A stretch of DNA of 54,399 nt from Dehalococcoidia bacterium (lineage in GTDB: Bacteria; Chloroflexota; Dehalococcoidia; UBA2979). Below, piece after piece: positions 45,016 through 53,354 of the stretch. A program made the position numbers and the translations under genes. Within the stretch, counting starts at the first letter, position 1. Every line of letters starts with the position of its first letter. Under the pieces are notes generated by a model. The model ran no database searches. It worked only from the letters and a program-made list of their open reading frames with translations, and was not told the origin of the DNA. Location: the NCBI GenBank assembly GCA_009379925.1, contig WHSU01000020.1:1-54399 (forward strand), given 5' to 3'.

Positions 45016-46050
45016 CTACCTCAGCTGGTCGATGATCCGGCTCAGTTCGACGTAGTGGTCCGCGAGCGCGCGCATCTCCAGGGAGGTGCTGCGGATAAAC
45101 GCCACCACCTCCACCCGCAGCCCTCGCGCCTGGACTGTCTCCACCGCGCGCGCAAAGTCGGCGTCGCCCGAGACGATGCACAGCACGTCCAGCCGGTCTG
45201 CCATCGTGATCATGTCGATGGCCATCTCGACGTCAAAGTTGCCCTTGATGGAGCCGTCCGCGAAGCGCTTCAGCGGCTTGGTGACGATGCGGTATTCGTA
45301 GGGGACGAACGGCGCGACGAACTTCTGCTGCTCCACCGGCTCGCCCGGGTCGTCGGAGACGGGCGAGTAGGCGGTCGCGCGGATCAGTTGCCGGCCACGG
45401 CCGAGGTAGTCCAGCAGCTTGCCGACGTTGATCGGCTTCTCGTCCGGCTCCTGCCCGTAGAGCAGGTTGGGCACATCCACGAAGATCCCGAGGCGCGGCA
45501 GGATGCCGGCCTGCGACTGCTGGACCTGCTGCTCCAGGGCGAGCATGCCCGCCTTCAGTTCCGCGAGTGTGCCCCGCTGCTCCTCGATTAGCGCACGGAC
45601 ATTCCGCAGTTCGTCGTCCGAGGGGAGCGGCGGCGCCGGGGTGACGCTGGGTGCGCGAGTGGGGGCCGGTGCGGGTGGAGCGACCGTGGTGGTGGTAGCG
45701 GCAGCGGTCTGTTCCGCGCGCACTTCCTGCTCCGCCTCTTCCGCGGTGTCGAGCTCGGGGGTCTCGTCCTGGCGGTCGGCCTCGGCGGCCGGGGTCGAGG
45801 TGCGGTCGGTGGCCGGGCGACGGCGGCGCCGCGCGGGCGCCTTGCGCTCCTCCGTCGTGCGGTCCGTGCGGGCATCGGACTTGGCGGTGGACCGGCGCGA
45901 GGTCCTCGATGGCGCCTTAGTGTCCGGCTTCGCGTCCTTCGCCTCGGCGCCATCGTCCTTCGGGCGGGCGGGTCGCCGGCCTGCGATGATCGAGGAGGAG
46001 CGGCCTCCTCGGCCGCTTCCCCGGCCGTTGCTGCTGCTGTCTGATGTCAT
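45016..46050 (-). CDS. NYN-domain (LabA/DUF88, PIN-like nuclease) protein with long disordered N-terminus
   Basis: 344 residues. Residues 1-140 are Arg/Ser/Ala/Thr/Pro-rich and disordered, with an RGRGSGRGGR start of RGG type likely to bind RNA. A short coiled coil (ALIEEQRGTLAELKAGMLALEQQVQQ, 150-180) follows. The NYN domain has the acidic residues FVDVPNLLYG (Asp192), NFDVEMAIDMI (Asp273, Asp279) and SGDADFARAV (Asp296, Asp298), so nuclease activity is plausible. Its ATG overlaps the mrp stop (ATGA) and the pair is coupled. RNA is a likely substrate by analogy. Confidence 0.85.
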   Translation of the reverse strand: MTSDSSSNGRGSGRGGRSSSIIAGRRPARPKDDGAEAKDAKPDTKAPSRTSRRSTAKSDARTDRTTEERKAPARRRRRPATDRTSTPAAEADRQDETPELDTAEEAEQEVRAEQTAAATTTTVAPPAPAPTRAPSVTPAPPLPSDDELRNVRALIEEQRGTLAELKAGMLALEQQVQQSQAGILPRLGIFVDVPNLLYGQEPDEKPINVGKLLDYLGRGRQLIRATAYSPVSDDPGEPVEQQKFVAPFVPYEYRIVTKPLKRFADGSIKGNFDVEMAIDMITMADRLDVLCIVSGDADFARAVETVQARGLRVEVVAFIRSTSLEMRALADHYVELSRIIDQLR

Positions 46051-47087
46051 GCAAGCGCTCCCGCTTCTCCGGCGTATTGGAGGACAGAGCAGCGCGCGGC
46101 GACCTGCTCAGCCAGTTCGATGAAGGATTTCGCGACGGGGGAGTCGGGCTGCGCCGCGACGACCGGCTGCCCGCTGTCGCCGCCCTCGCGGATGTGCACG
46201 TCCAGCGGCAACTCGCCCAGGAACTCGACGCCCAGCTCATCGGCGGCGTCGCGCGCCCCGCCACGGCCGAAAACGTCAGAGGACATATTCTCGATGATGC
46301 CAAAGATCGGGACGCCCAGGCGGTCGAACATACCGACAGCCTTCTTCGCGTCCTCCAGCGCCACCATCTGGGGCGTGGAGACGATGACGGCGCCCGCGAT
46401 CAACGCGTCCTGGCACATGCTCATGGACGCGTCCGACGTGCCGGGCGGCAGGTCGACGATCAGGTAGTCCAGCTCGCCCCAGTCCACGTCGTGCATCAGC
46501 TGGCGTACGCCGGAGCCGATCATCGGGCCGCGCCAGACCACCGGCGTGCCCGCCGGGAGCACGAAACCGATGGAGACCGCCTTGATGCCGTGCGCCTCCA
46601 GCGGGTGCAGCCCCTGGCCGCCCTCCGACTGGATGCCGCCCTTGATACCCAGCATGGTGGGGACGTTCGGGCCGGTGATGTCCGCGTCCAGGACGCCGAC
46701 CTTCGCGCCGAGCTGCCCGAGGGCCACCGCCAGGTTCACTGCGACAGTGGACTTGCCCACGCCGCCCTTGTTGGAGGCGACGGCGATCACGTTCTTCACG
46801 CCCTGGATCGGCTTCGGGCCGCCCTCCCGGACGGCGGCGCCACGCACCTCGGCGCCCCAGTCGATGGCGATGTCGTCGATGCCTCCGACGGCGCCCAGGG
46901 CGTCGCGCACGTCATGGTCGATCGTCTCACGGAGGGGGCAGGCGGGGGTCGTGAGGACGAGTTCGAACGAGACGAGGCCCCCGTCCACCGCCAGATTGCG
47001 GACCATATTCAGGGAGACGATGTCACGATGAAGTTCAGGGTCCTGTACGCCCCGCAGGGCGGTCAGGACCTGCTGCTGGTCAACCAC
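46047..47087 (-). CDS. mrp: Mrp/ApbC-type P-loop ATPase (Fe-S cluster carrier)
   Basis: 346 residues. N-terminal MIP18/DUF59 domain (VLTALRGVQDPELHRDIVSLNMV, TTPACPLRETI with Cys50) precedes the deviant Walker A of MinD/Mrp ATPases, SNKGGVGKST (near 105-114), then DADITGPNVPTMLG and LIVDLPPGTSD. The Cys-x-x-Cys normally found after ENMS is missing: the sequence runs ENMSSDVFGRGGA directly, so it cannot hold a cluster by that motif. GTG start with AGGAAGG upstream. Followed by the NYN gene with ATGA overlap. Confidence 0.93.
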   Translation of the reverse strand: MVDQQQVLTALRGVQDPELHRDIVSLNMVRNLAVDGGLVSFELVLTTPACPLRETIDHDVRDALGAVGGIDDIAIDWGAEVRGAAVREGGPKPIQGVKNVIAVASNKGGVGKSTVAVNLAVALGQLGAKVGVLDADITGPNVPTMLGIKGGIQSEGGQGLHPLEAHGIKAVSIGFVLPAGTPVVWRGPMIGSGVRQLMHDVDWGELDYLIVDLPPGTSDASMSMCQDALIAGAVIVSTPQMVALEDAKKAVGMFDRLGVPIFGIIENMSSDVFGRGGARDAADELGVEFLGELPLDVHIREGGDSGQPVVAAQPDSPVAKSFIELAEQVAARCSVLQYAGEAGALA

Positions 47088-47126
47088 GGACCTTCCTCAC
47101 AAATTCCGGCGCGCACACCCGGGTTG

Positions 47127-47153
47127 GGAACCTTCAAGAGGTTCCGAACGTTC
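47127..47153. repeat. Hairpin and short palindrome in the mrp leader
   Basis: GGAACC (47127-47132)/GGTTCC (47140-47145) with a seven-base loop is followed directly by GAACGTTC (47146-47153), an eight-base palindrome. Both fall in the predicted mrp 5' leader, about 40 bases before its GTG. Confidence 0.4.
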
Positions 47154-47281
47154 TGTCTGTACCACCGTTCCACGATGAGAGGGCGACGCGGGAAGCGTCC
47201 GCCCGAGCAGGTTCGGGTCGTGTCCTCATACCCAGACGGATAGCAGACCACGTCGGCGCGCCTCGGGTGTTGCTGACATCG

Positions 47282-47392
47282 AGTATACGGAGGCCGCTCC
47301 CACCGGGGAAACGTGGATGGCAGGCTGTTAAACGAAGTTTAACACCTTTTTATCTGATGAAGGTTGACTCTGCACAGGTGCGAGGCAATACT
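47282..47392. promoter_or_regulatory. Divergent promoter region with a 19-bp operator-like palindrome
   Basis: On the plus strand TTGACT (47364-47369), 17 bases, AATACT (47387-47392) forms a good promoter. On the minus strand a -10, TATACT, lies at 47282-47287 and would serve mrp. Between them sits TGTTAAACGAAGTTTAACA (47326-47344), a perfect inverted repeat of eight bases around GAA, an AT-rich island in GC-rich DNA. It looks like a shared operator. The T-run after it also allows a weak terminator reading. Confidence 0.55.
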
Positions 47393-47398
47393 TCCAGT

Positions 47399-47515
47399 CC
47401 GGGTGTGTAGGCCCGGCAGTGCACGGTCGATGATGACGGTGCCGCGATGCGGAGGCGGCGACAGGCTACACACCGCGGGGTGTCGCCACCGCAAGGGAGA
47501 AGGAACGAAGCAACG
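47399..47515 (+). promoter_or_regulatory. Structured 5' leader of the zinc-ribbon gene
   Basis: About 117 bases of transcribed leader. CCGGG (47399-47403)/CCCGG (47412-47416) forms a 5' hairpin. GGTGTGTAG (47402-47410) can instead pair with CTACACACC (47466-47474), which in turn competes with ACACC (47470-47474)/GGTGT (47479-47483). These are mutually exclusive folds, as in switch-type leaders. GGGAGAAGGAA before the ATG is the ribosome-binding site. No known riboswitch family recognised. Confidence 0.4.
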
Positions 47516-47809
47516 ATGAGTCGCGCAGCAACGCGTTCACAGGAATCGCGCGTCACGGAGACGCGTCCGGAGGAGCAGCGCCCCAAGACCGCCCCCCAGG
47601 GTGGCTCGAAGTGCGTGCACCACTGGATGATCGAGACGCCGAACGGCCGTGAGAGCCAGGGCGTCTGCAAGCGCTGTGGCGCCAAGAAGGAATTCGCGAA
47701 CTCCACTGAGAGCGTCATGTGGGAGCAGACCAACACGCTCCGCAACGACCTCCGTGAGAGCACCCGGTTCTCCAAGACGGCCGAGATCCGCCTTTCCGAC
47801 GAGGACTAG
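47516..47809 (+). CDS. Small zinc-ribbon protein
   Basis: 97 residues. A disordered N-terminus (1-28) is followed by a zinc-binding pattern KCVHHWMIETPNGRESQGVCKRCG (Cys33, His35 or His36, Cys51, Cys54), then KEFANSTESVMWEQ and a polar helix. I recall small proteins of this CxHHW...GxCKxCGxxxEF form as common in Chloroflexota; function unknown, perhaps RNA or protein binding. ATG at 47516 with GGAGAAGGAAC upstream. It has its own strong promoter and an elaborate leader, so it is probably well expressed and regulated. Confidence 0.7.
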   Translation: MSRAATRSQESRVTETRPEEQRPKTAPQGGSKCVHHWMIETPNGRESQGVCKRCGAKKEFANSTESVMWEQTNTLRNDLRESTRFSKTAEIRLSDED

Positions 47810-47920
47810 GCAGGCGACAGCGATTCCGCTGGAACTGACATCGAAGCGGCGTCCCACCCCAGGGGCGCCGCTTTCGTATGCCCCGTCGTGCGGAGTCCCG
47901 CCCAACGCTCCGGATCCCCG

Positions 47921-47963
47921 GCGCGTATCATTGGGCCGAGGGGCGGTGGACCACCGCCGGAGG
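47921..47963 (+). promoter_or_regulatory. pyrD -10 and leader hairpin
   Basis: TATCAT (47926-47931) is a -10 candidate. The predicted leader carries GGCGGT (47942-47947)/ACCGCC (47953-47958) with loop GGACC, then GGAGG (47959-47963) 20 bases before the ATG, too far for normal ribosome binding unless the RNA folds. It does not match the PyrR hairpin. Confidence 0.35.
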
Positions 47964-47983
47964 CCTTCAGACTCGGACGTGGC

Positions 47984-48913
47984 ATGGATCTGAGCGTCAA
48001 CCTGGCACCACATCACAAGGTGGAGTTGCGCCTCCGCAACCCCGTGATGACGGGGTCCGGCACCTCCTCCAACGGCGTCGAGTTGGCGAAGCACTACGAC
48101 GTCGAGCAACTCGGCGCGCTCGTCTCGAAGGGGACGACGCTGCGCCCCAGGCGCGGCAACCCCACCCCTCGGACGGTCGAGACGCCGGCGGGGATGATCA
48201 ACTCCATCGGGTTCCAGAACATCGGCGTGAACGCGCTGATCCAGCAGGTGGCGCCGATCTGGGAGCAGTGGACCGTCCCGGCCATCGTCAACATCATGGG
48301 CGACACGCTGGAGGAGTACGGCCTCCTGGCGGCGCGGCTGGACGGCATCCCCGGCGTCGCGGGCCTGGAGGTCAATATCTCCTGCCCCAACGTGGAGGTC
48401 GGCGGCCTGGAGTTCGGTCAGGACCCCGAACTCGCCGTCGACGTGGTGCGCGAGGTCGCCCGCAACACCTCGCTGCCCTACCTGGTGAAACTCACGCCAA
48501 GCGTCGCGGACATCCGTCCCGTCGCGGAAGCGGTGGCGCTCGCCGGGGCGCATGCGCTCACCGTGAGCAACACCATCCCCGCCCTGGCCATCGATGTGAA
48601 GCGCCGCCGTCCAGCCCTCGCCAACGTCTTCGGCGGGCTGTCCGGCCCAGCGGTGAAGCCGATCGCGCTCCGCAATGTGTACCTCGCCGCATCCGTGGTG
48701 GACATCCCGGTGGTGGCCTCCGGCGGCATCATGTCCGGCGAGGACGCGCTCGAGTTCATCATGGCCGGCGCTACCGCCGTCCAGGTCGGCACCGCCACGT
48801 TCCTCGACCCGGAAGCTCCGTGGCGCATCGTCCGTGAACTCACGGCCTGGTGTGAGACCGAGGGCGTGGCGCGTCTGGACGATGTCCGCGGGGCCGCGCG
48901 GCGTCGGGACTGA
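47984..48913 (+). CDS. pyrD: Dihydroorotate dehydrogenase, catalytic subunit (class 1B)
   Basis: 309 residues, FMN-dependent. N-terminal VELRLRNPVMTGSGTSSNG, NSIGFQNIGVN, the active-site cysteine in LEVNISCPNVEVGG, YLVKLTPSVADI, ALTVSNTIPALAID and VVASGGIMSGEDALEFIMAGATAVQVGTA match class 1B, which pairs with PyrK. Oxidises dihydroorotate to orotate and passes electrons to PyrK then NAD. The start is ATG at 47984, giving MDLSVNLAPH; the frame is open further upstream into the leader. It has its own promoter, separate from the pyr operon. Confidence 0.95.
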   Translation: MDLSVNLAPHHKVELRLRNPVMTGSGTSSNGVELAKHYDVEQLGALVSKGTTLRPRRGNPTPRTVETPAGMINSIGFQNIGVNALIQQVAPIWEQWTVPAIVNIMGDTLEEYGLLAARLDGIPGVAGLEVNISCPNVEVGGLEFGQDPELAVDVVREVARNTSLPYLVKLTPSVADIRPVAEAVALAGAHALTVSNTIPALAIDVKRRRPALANVFGGLSGPAVKPIALRNVYLAASVVDIPVVASGGIMSGEDALEFIMAGATAVQVGTATFLDPEAPWRIVRELTAWCETEGVARLDDVRGAARRRD

Positions 48914-48917
48914 ACCC

Positions 48918-49274
48918 ATGCTCGCGTGGACAGGCCGCGTCGCGGTCCTCGGGTGGTTGGCCGTGGCCCTCGTCTCGGCCGGGGGCTGGTACGTGACGGG
49001 AACCCGCATCGCCCGCATCGCTGGAGGCGGCGACCTGGCGCCGGCGGCCGGCGCGCTGGCGGCCGCGGTCGCCGTCACCCTCGTCTGGCGGTGGGCCACC
49101 GACGACCGTCGCGAGGCGTCGCTCTCCCGCGGGCTGTGCCCGGTCTGCGACGCGCCGCTCGAATGGCGTCACGAGCACGCCGACGGTCACACGCGCGGCC
49201 TCGTCGCCGCGGAGTGCCCTCGATGCGCGTTCGCGCACGCCGAAGAGGGGGACTGCCCGGACTGCGCCGCATAG
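48918..49274 (+). CDS. Membrane protein with a cytoplasmic zinc-ribbon tail
   Basis: 118 residues. Two hydrophobic spans (VAVLGWLAVALVSAGGWYV; LAPAAGALAAAVAVTLVWRWA) are followed by a Cys-rich domain with CPVC, CPRC and CPDC pairs (six cysteines plus histidines HEHADGHTR), binding one or more zinc ions. ATG at 48918 begins four bases after the pyrD stop, so it is cotranscribed with pyrD. No family recognised; reminiscent of small zinc-ribbon membrane proteins of unknown function. Confidence 0.65.
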   Translation: MLAWTGRVAVLGWLAVALVSAGGWYVTGTRIARIAGGGDLAPAAGALAAAVAVTLVWRWATDDRREASLSRGLCPVCDAPLEWRHEHADGHTRGLVAAECPRCAFAHAEEGDCPDCAA

Positions 49275-49312
49275 CGCGGTCGCGGGCACCTCGGTATCGT
49301 GGGACGCATCAT

Positions 49313-49389
49313 CGGGGCGTAGCTCAGCCTGGCAGAGCGCTGCGTTTGGGACGCAGAGGCCCGCAGTTCGAATCTGCGCGCCCCGACCA
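49313..49389 (+). tRNA. tRNA-Pro (anticodon UGG)
   Basis: Cloverleaf with acceptor CGGGGCG/CGCCCCG (C1-G72 pair typical of proline tRNA), D arm GCTC/GAGC, anticodon arm CTGCG-TTTGGGA-CGCAG (TGG) and T loop TTCGAAT, discriminator A, encoded CCA. A -10-like TATCGT lies at 49295-49300. Confidence 0.93.
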
Positions 49390-49408
49390 CTTCACATCGA
49401 CCGACCGC

Positions 49409-52400
49409 TCACGCCGCCGAGGGCCGCCGGCGCCGGTCCAGGTCCTCGGCGAGCACGACCTGTTCGACGGCGGCGACCAGTTCGTCCGGCAGTTCCGCGC
49501 GCAGCACCGGCAGCACCGCAGTCAGGGCCTCCTCGGCGGTCTTGCCGGGGCCCTCGGGTGCGGCAATCTGTAGCCAGGCGATGTCGATCAGCACCGACGG
49601 CAGTCCGAGGATGGCGCGGGCCTGCTCCTCGTGCGTGTCGAGCCACTCCTCGCGGATGCCGCGGACCAGGACACCGGCCAGCCTCGTGTTGAACGGGTCC
49701 GACGGCTGCTGGATGCGCTGCCCGCCCTCGGCGGCGACCAGCGTCCGTAGTCCCGCTTCGCGCGCATCGCTGATGTCCAGCGGACGGACCACCCGCAGCG
49801 TGTACTGCTCCGCCAGCGCCAGCGCCGAGCGCTCCCGGCCGGTCGCGCCGTCCGCGCAGGAGCGCACAAGCAGCTCCAGCATGCGGTTCGAGCGGCGGCG
49901 CAGCACGGCGCTCCCCGGACCGAAGTCCGCCTGCGCGCTCGCCAGGACGCTACGGCTCTTGCCGGCGCGCTTCGCCGCGTACATGGCTTCGTCCGCCAGT
50001 TGCAGCAGGCCCGCCGTCTCCTGGGCGTCGTCCGGCGCCAGCGCGATGCCGACCGAAATGCCGATGGGGCACGGTGGATCGATGAACTCCAGGTGGGCGT
50101 CGCGCAGCGCTCGATGGATGCGCGCGGCGACCATCTCCGCATCCTCGGAGGTCACGCCCTCCATCACCATGACGAACTCGTCGCCGCCGGTGCGCGCGAC
50201 GAAGTCCTCCGCGCGGCAGGCCGAGCGCAGCACGCGCGCCACCGTCTGGATCACGCGGTCGCCGGCCTCGTGCCCCAGCGTGTCGTTGAAGATCTTGAGC
50301 GCGTCCATGTCGATCATGATCAGCGCGCTCTGGCCCTCGTCCGTGATGCCCGCCTCCAGGCTCGCGAGGCGCTCTTGCAGGTAGCGGTAGTTCGGGAGGC
50401 CCGTGAGCATGTCGTGGCGGGCAGAGTGCTCCGCCTGCTCGTACAGCCGCAGCCGCTCGATGGTGACGGCGAGCAGGCCGGCCACCTCGTCCAGCGCGGC
50501 GAGCTCGTTGGCGCCGTACGGCGCGTCGCCGGACTGGATCAGCGCGAACACCGCCGTGGTCCGCGTGCCCTGCCGGATCGGCACGGCCGCCACGTGGCGG
50601 GCGTCCGGCCCCAACACGCTCCAGTCCAGCCCGTCGAAGCGCGCGTCGGCCCGGTCTAGCGAGATCGGCGCGCCGGCCTCGATGGGCACGCGCATCACCG
50701 AGGCGGAGAGCGGGCGCGGCTCACGCTCCACGCCCGGCGCCTCTGGATACGTCGCGTACGACTCGACCACCTGTTGCGCCGGGTCCACGAGCAGCATGGT
50801 GGCGCGTTCGAAGGGGATCAGCCAGCGCACCTCTTCGGCGAAGGCGTCGAACGCCTCGCGCAGGTCGACCACCGAGGCAACGATGCGCGCGAGGTTGCTG
50901 AGCGCCTGGATATGCGACGCACGCTCGGTGGCCTGCTGGTAGAGCGTGGCGCCGTCCAGCGCCAGTGCCAACTGCTCCACGGCTTGCTCCACGATCTTCG
51001 CCTGGTCGAACGCCGCCGGCGCCTCTAGCGACAGCACCGCGACGCCCAGCACCTGGCCCTTGGGACGCAGCGGGATCACGAGACCGAGGCGCTCGCCGTC
51101 CTCGACGAACGAGGGGAGCGGGGCGCGGTTGGTCCAGCGGGCGCCCTCGCGCAGCCGGAACCACAGATGTGCGGCGTCCTCGAGGTGCAGGTCGCGCTCC
51201 GTCGGGCCGCGGCCACCCGAGCCGTAGGCGCACAGGGCCAGCGGCTGCCCCGTCTCGTCCAGGCGGGCTACGTAGAGCCGCCGGTACGGGATCAGGGTGT
51301 CGATGGCGCGCGCGAAGCCGGTGAGTAGGCGCTCGATGTCGGCGCCCGTCTGCATGATGCGCGCGACCTGCGCCAGCCCTCGCAGCTCGGTGATGCGCCG
51401 GTCCTGGAGCTGCACCAGTTCGTCGGTCTCCATGCGATGCGCCAGGACCGCCGCGACGCGGTCCAGCACCTCCGCCTGGGCGGCGTCCCACGGCTCTCCG
51501 GGCGGCAACGCGACCACCAGCACGCCGACCATGGTCTCCGCGGGGCCCAGACTCTCGCCTGGCTCGCCGGCGGACGGCGCGGCCGGGTCGGCCGGCCGGT
51601 AGCCGCCCGTGCGCATCGCGAGGATGGGCGCCACGACGAGCGCCTCGACGCCCTGCGCGCGGAGGTTCCGTGACAACGGCGCTTCGCCCTTCGGCCCGAG
51701 CACCAGCGGCTTCCGCCGGTCGCAAATCATCGCGGGGAGCGTGCGCAAGGCCGCTTGCAGCGCGGGTGCGTCGAACGCCTGCTCGCCGGCCAGCGACCAC
51801 GCCACCTCCGGCCGTCGAGGACCCTGCGGCGTGGTGACCAGCGCGATCAGCCCCGCACCCACGAAGTCGCGCACCAGAGCGAAGGCCTGACGCACCTCGC
51901 GGTCACCGGTACCTCGAGCGTTGAGCAGCCGCCCGGCCTCGGCGATCATTTGCTCGCGGCTCACGCGCTCGATCGCCTCCTCGTACAGGCGGACGTTCTC
52001 GACGGCCACACCCAGTTCGCGGCCGATCAGCGGGAGCACTTGGCGCTCCCGCTCGGTCCATGCGCCACGCGCGGAACCGATGAGCGCCAGACCACCGAGC
52101 ACGTGGCCCTTCGCCACCAGCGGCGTCACCGCATACGGCTCGCCGATGTCCGGGAGCGTGCCACCTGACTCCGCGTGCTCGGTCGTCACCGGAAGTCCGT
52201 GCTCCGCGACCGTCCGGAACACCGAGGCGGGCACGCGAGGGACGTCCGCGTCGTCCTCGGCGACCGTGACGAAGATGTCGCCCGGGCCGCCCGCGGCGCC
52301 GGCCGCCGGTTGCAGCTGGGCGGCGCGCGCGCCCATCAGTCGCGCGACCAGCTGGGCGGCCCGCTCCAGCGAGCCGCGGTCGTCCATCGGTTCGCTGAGG

Positions 52401-53152
52401 GCGAAGGAGACTGCGTTGATGATCGAGAGGTAGTGGTTCCGCTGCTCCAGTTCGGAGGTCTGCTCCTCCACGGCGCGGTTGAGCTGGCCGTTCCAGCGCT
52501 CCAGCTCACGCTGCGACTCCAGCAGTTCCCGCTCGGTGCGACGCAGGCGCGTCACGGTGCCCTCGAGGGCGGCGCGGCTGCGGTACGAGTGGGCGACGCG
52601 CTGGTGCGCGAACCACCCGACCAGCGGCAAGGCAAGCAGGCCAAAGACCGTCTCCGCGAACAATGCCTGGTGCGCTCCGGGGGCCACCAGCCACAGGTGA
52701 GCCACGTAGGCCGCGCTGGCGTAGCCCACGACGAGGGAGGCCCACCGGTACGACAGCGCCGTGCCGGCGGAGGCCACGATCCCCAGCAGGAAGATCTGAG
52801 CGAGCCAGGTCACGCCGGCGTGCGGGTGTCCGACGAGGATCGCCACGGTCGCGTAGGTCATGCGGAAGGCGGCGATGCGTCGGTCGAAGGTCGCCACGTC
52901 AGAGGCGCGCCGCACCAGCTGCACCTCCAGCTCGAAGAGCAGGGGCGTCATCACGAGCATTGCGGCGGCCGGCGGGCCGGTCAGTGGCAGGACGCCCAGC
53001 AGACCCAGCAGGCCCGCGGCCGCGAGGCCGATTCCCAGCAGGCGACGCCACATTGCGGCGCGATGGAGCGTCTGGGCACGCTCCGCGAGCGAGCCGGTGC
53101 TCGCTTCCTTGTCCGGCGACAGGACGGTTGCTACGATCTGACGCAGCCTCAT
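49409..53152 (-). CDS. Membrane-bound multi-GAF diguanylate cyclase
   Basis: 1247 residues. The N-terminus has five to six hydrophobic spans (about 35-190), then a coiled coil (RTERELLESQRELERWNGQL, 205-245). About four GAF-like domains follow (roughly 250-390, 395-570, 600-740, 745-895). The GGDEF domain begins DMLTGLPNYRYLQERLASLE, has LIMIDMDALKIFNDTLGHEAGD and an intact active site ARTGGDEFVMV; RAED five residues before it is the I-site RxxD for c-di-GMP feedback. A ~180-residue C-terminal helical region is unassigned. Makes cyclic di-GMP. ATG overlaps the start of a plus-strand ORF. Confidence 0.92.
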   Translation of the reverse strand: MRLRQIVATVLSPDKEASTGSLAERAQTLHRAAMWRRLLGIGLAAAGLLGLLGVLPLTGPPAAAMLVMTPLLFELEVQLVRRASDVATFDRRIAAFRMTYATVAILVGHPHAGVTWLAQIFLLGIVASAGTALSYRWASLVVGYASAAYVAHLWLVAPGAHQALFAETVFGLLALPLVGWFAHQRVAHSYRSRAALEGTVTRLRRTERELLESQRELERWNGQLNRAVEEQTSELEQRNHYLSIINAVSFALSEPMDDRGSLERAAQLVARLMGARAAQLQPAAGAAGGPGDIFVTVAEDDADVPRVPASVFRTVAEHGLPVTTEHAESGGTLPDIGEPYAVTPLVAKGHVLGGLALIGSARGAWTERERQVLPLIGRELGVAVENVRLYEEAIERVSREQMIAEAGRLLNARGTGDREVRQAFALVRDFVGAGLIALVTTPQGPRRPEVAWSLAGEQAFDAPALQAALRTLPAMICDRRKPLVLGPKGEAPLSRNLRAQGVEALVVAPILAMRTGGYRPADPAAPSAGEPGESLGPAETMVGVLVVALPPGEPWDAAQAEVLDRVAAVLAHRMETDELVQLQDRRITELRGLAQVARIMQTGADIERLLTGFARAIDTLIPYRRLYVARLDETGQPLALCAYGSGGRGPTERDLHLEDAAHLWFRLREGARWTNRAPLPSFVEDGERLGLVIPLRPKGQVLGVAVLSLEAPAAFDQAKIVEQAVEQLALALDGATLYQQATERASHIQALSNLARIVASVVDLREAFDAFAEEVRWLIPFERATMLLVDPAQQVVESYATYPEAPGVEREPRPLSASVMRVPIEAGAPISLDRADARFDGLDWSVLGPDARHVAAVPIRQGTRTTAVFALIQSGDAPYGANELAALDEVAGLLAVTIERLRLYEQAEHSARHDMLTGLPNYRYLQERLASLEAGITDEGQSALIMIDMDALKIFNDTLGHEAGDRVIQTVARVLRSACRAEDFVARTGGDEFVMVMEGVTSEDAEMVAARIHRALRDAHLEFIDPPCPIGISVGIALAPDDAQETAGLLQLADEAMYAAKRAGKSRSVLASAQADFGPGSAVLRRRSNRMLELLVRSCADGATGRERSALALAEQYTLRVVRPLDISDAREAGLRTLVAAEGGQRIQQPSDPFNTRLAGVLVRGIREEWLDTHEEQARAILGLPSVLIDIAWLQIAAPEGPGKTAEEALTAVLPVLRAELPDELVAAVEQVVLAEDLDRRRRPSAA

Positions 53153-53354
53153 GCCTGAAGGAATCCCCCCCTACGTCCTCGTCGCCCGGATCGGATCGAT
53201 CCTCGGCATGTCGTTCGCGCTCGCGATCGGCTTGCTGTTGCTGATCGGCGGGCTCATCCTCCCGTCGCTGATCGCGTTCCTCTTGTTCATCCCTTCCTTC
53301 GGCATCATGGTCGCCGTCGAGCGGCACGCCGCCAGCGGTCCGAAGACCGGCTAG
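53151..53354 (+). CDS. Small hydrophobic membrane protein (67 residues), fitted between divergent c-di-GMP genes
   Basis: Two hydrophobic spans (YVLVARIGSILGMSFALAIGLLLL; IGGLILPSLIAFLLFIPSFGIMVA) and a short polar tail. ATG at 53151 overlaps the opposite-strand ATG of the GGDEF gene (CAT at 53150-53152), and its TAG (53352-53354) overlaps the HD-GYP stop. A -10-like TACGAT lies at 53132-53137. Codon use and hydrophobicity favour a real gene, but the exact fit could be a shadow of the surrounding genes. No family recognised. Confidence 0.5.
   Translation: MPEGIPPYVLVARIGSILGMSFALAIGLLLLIGGLILPSLIAFLLFIPSFGIMVAVERHAASGPKTG

Noticed and set aside
47326..47350. AT-rich palindrome plus T-run as an intrinsic terminator.
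   Set aside because: No plus-strand gene precedes it within 3 kb to terminate; the stem is AT-rich and weak. Operator reading preferred.
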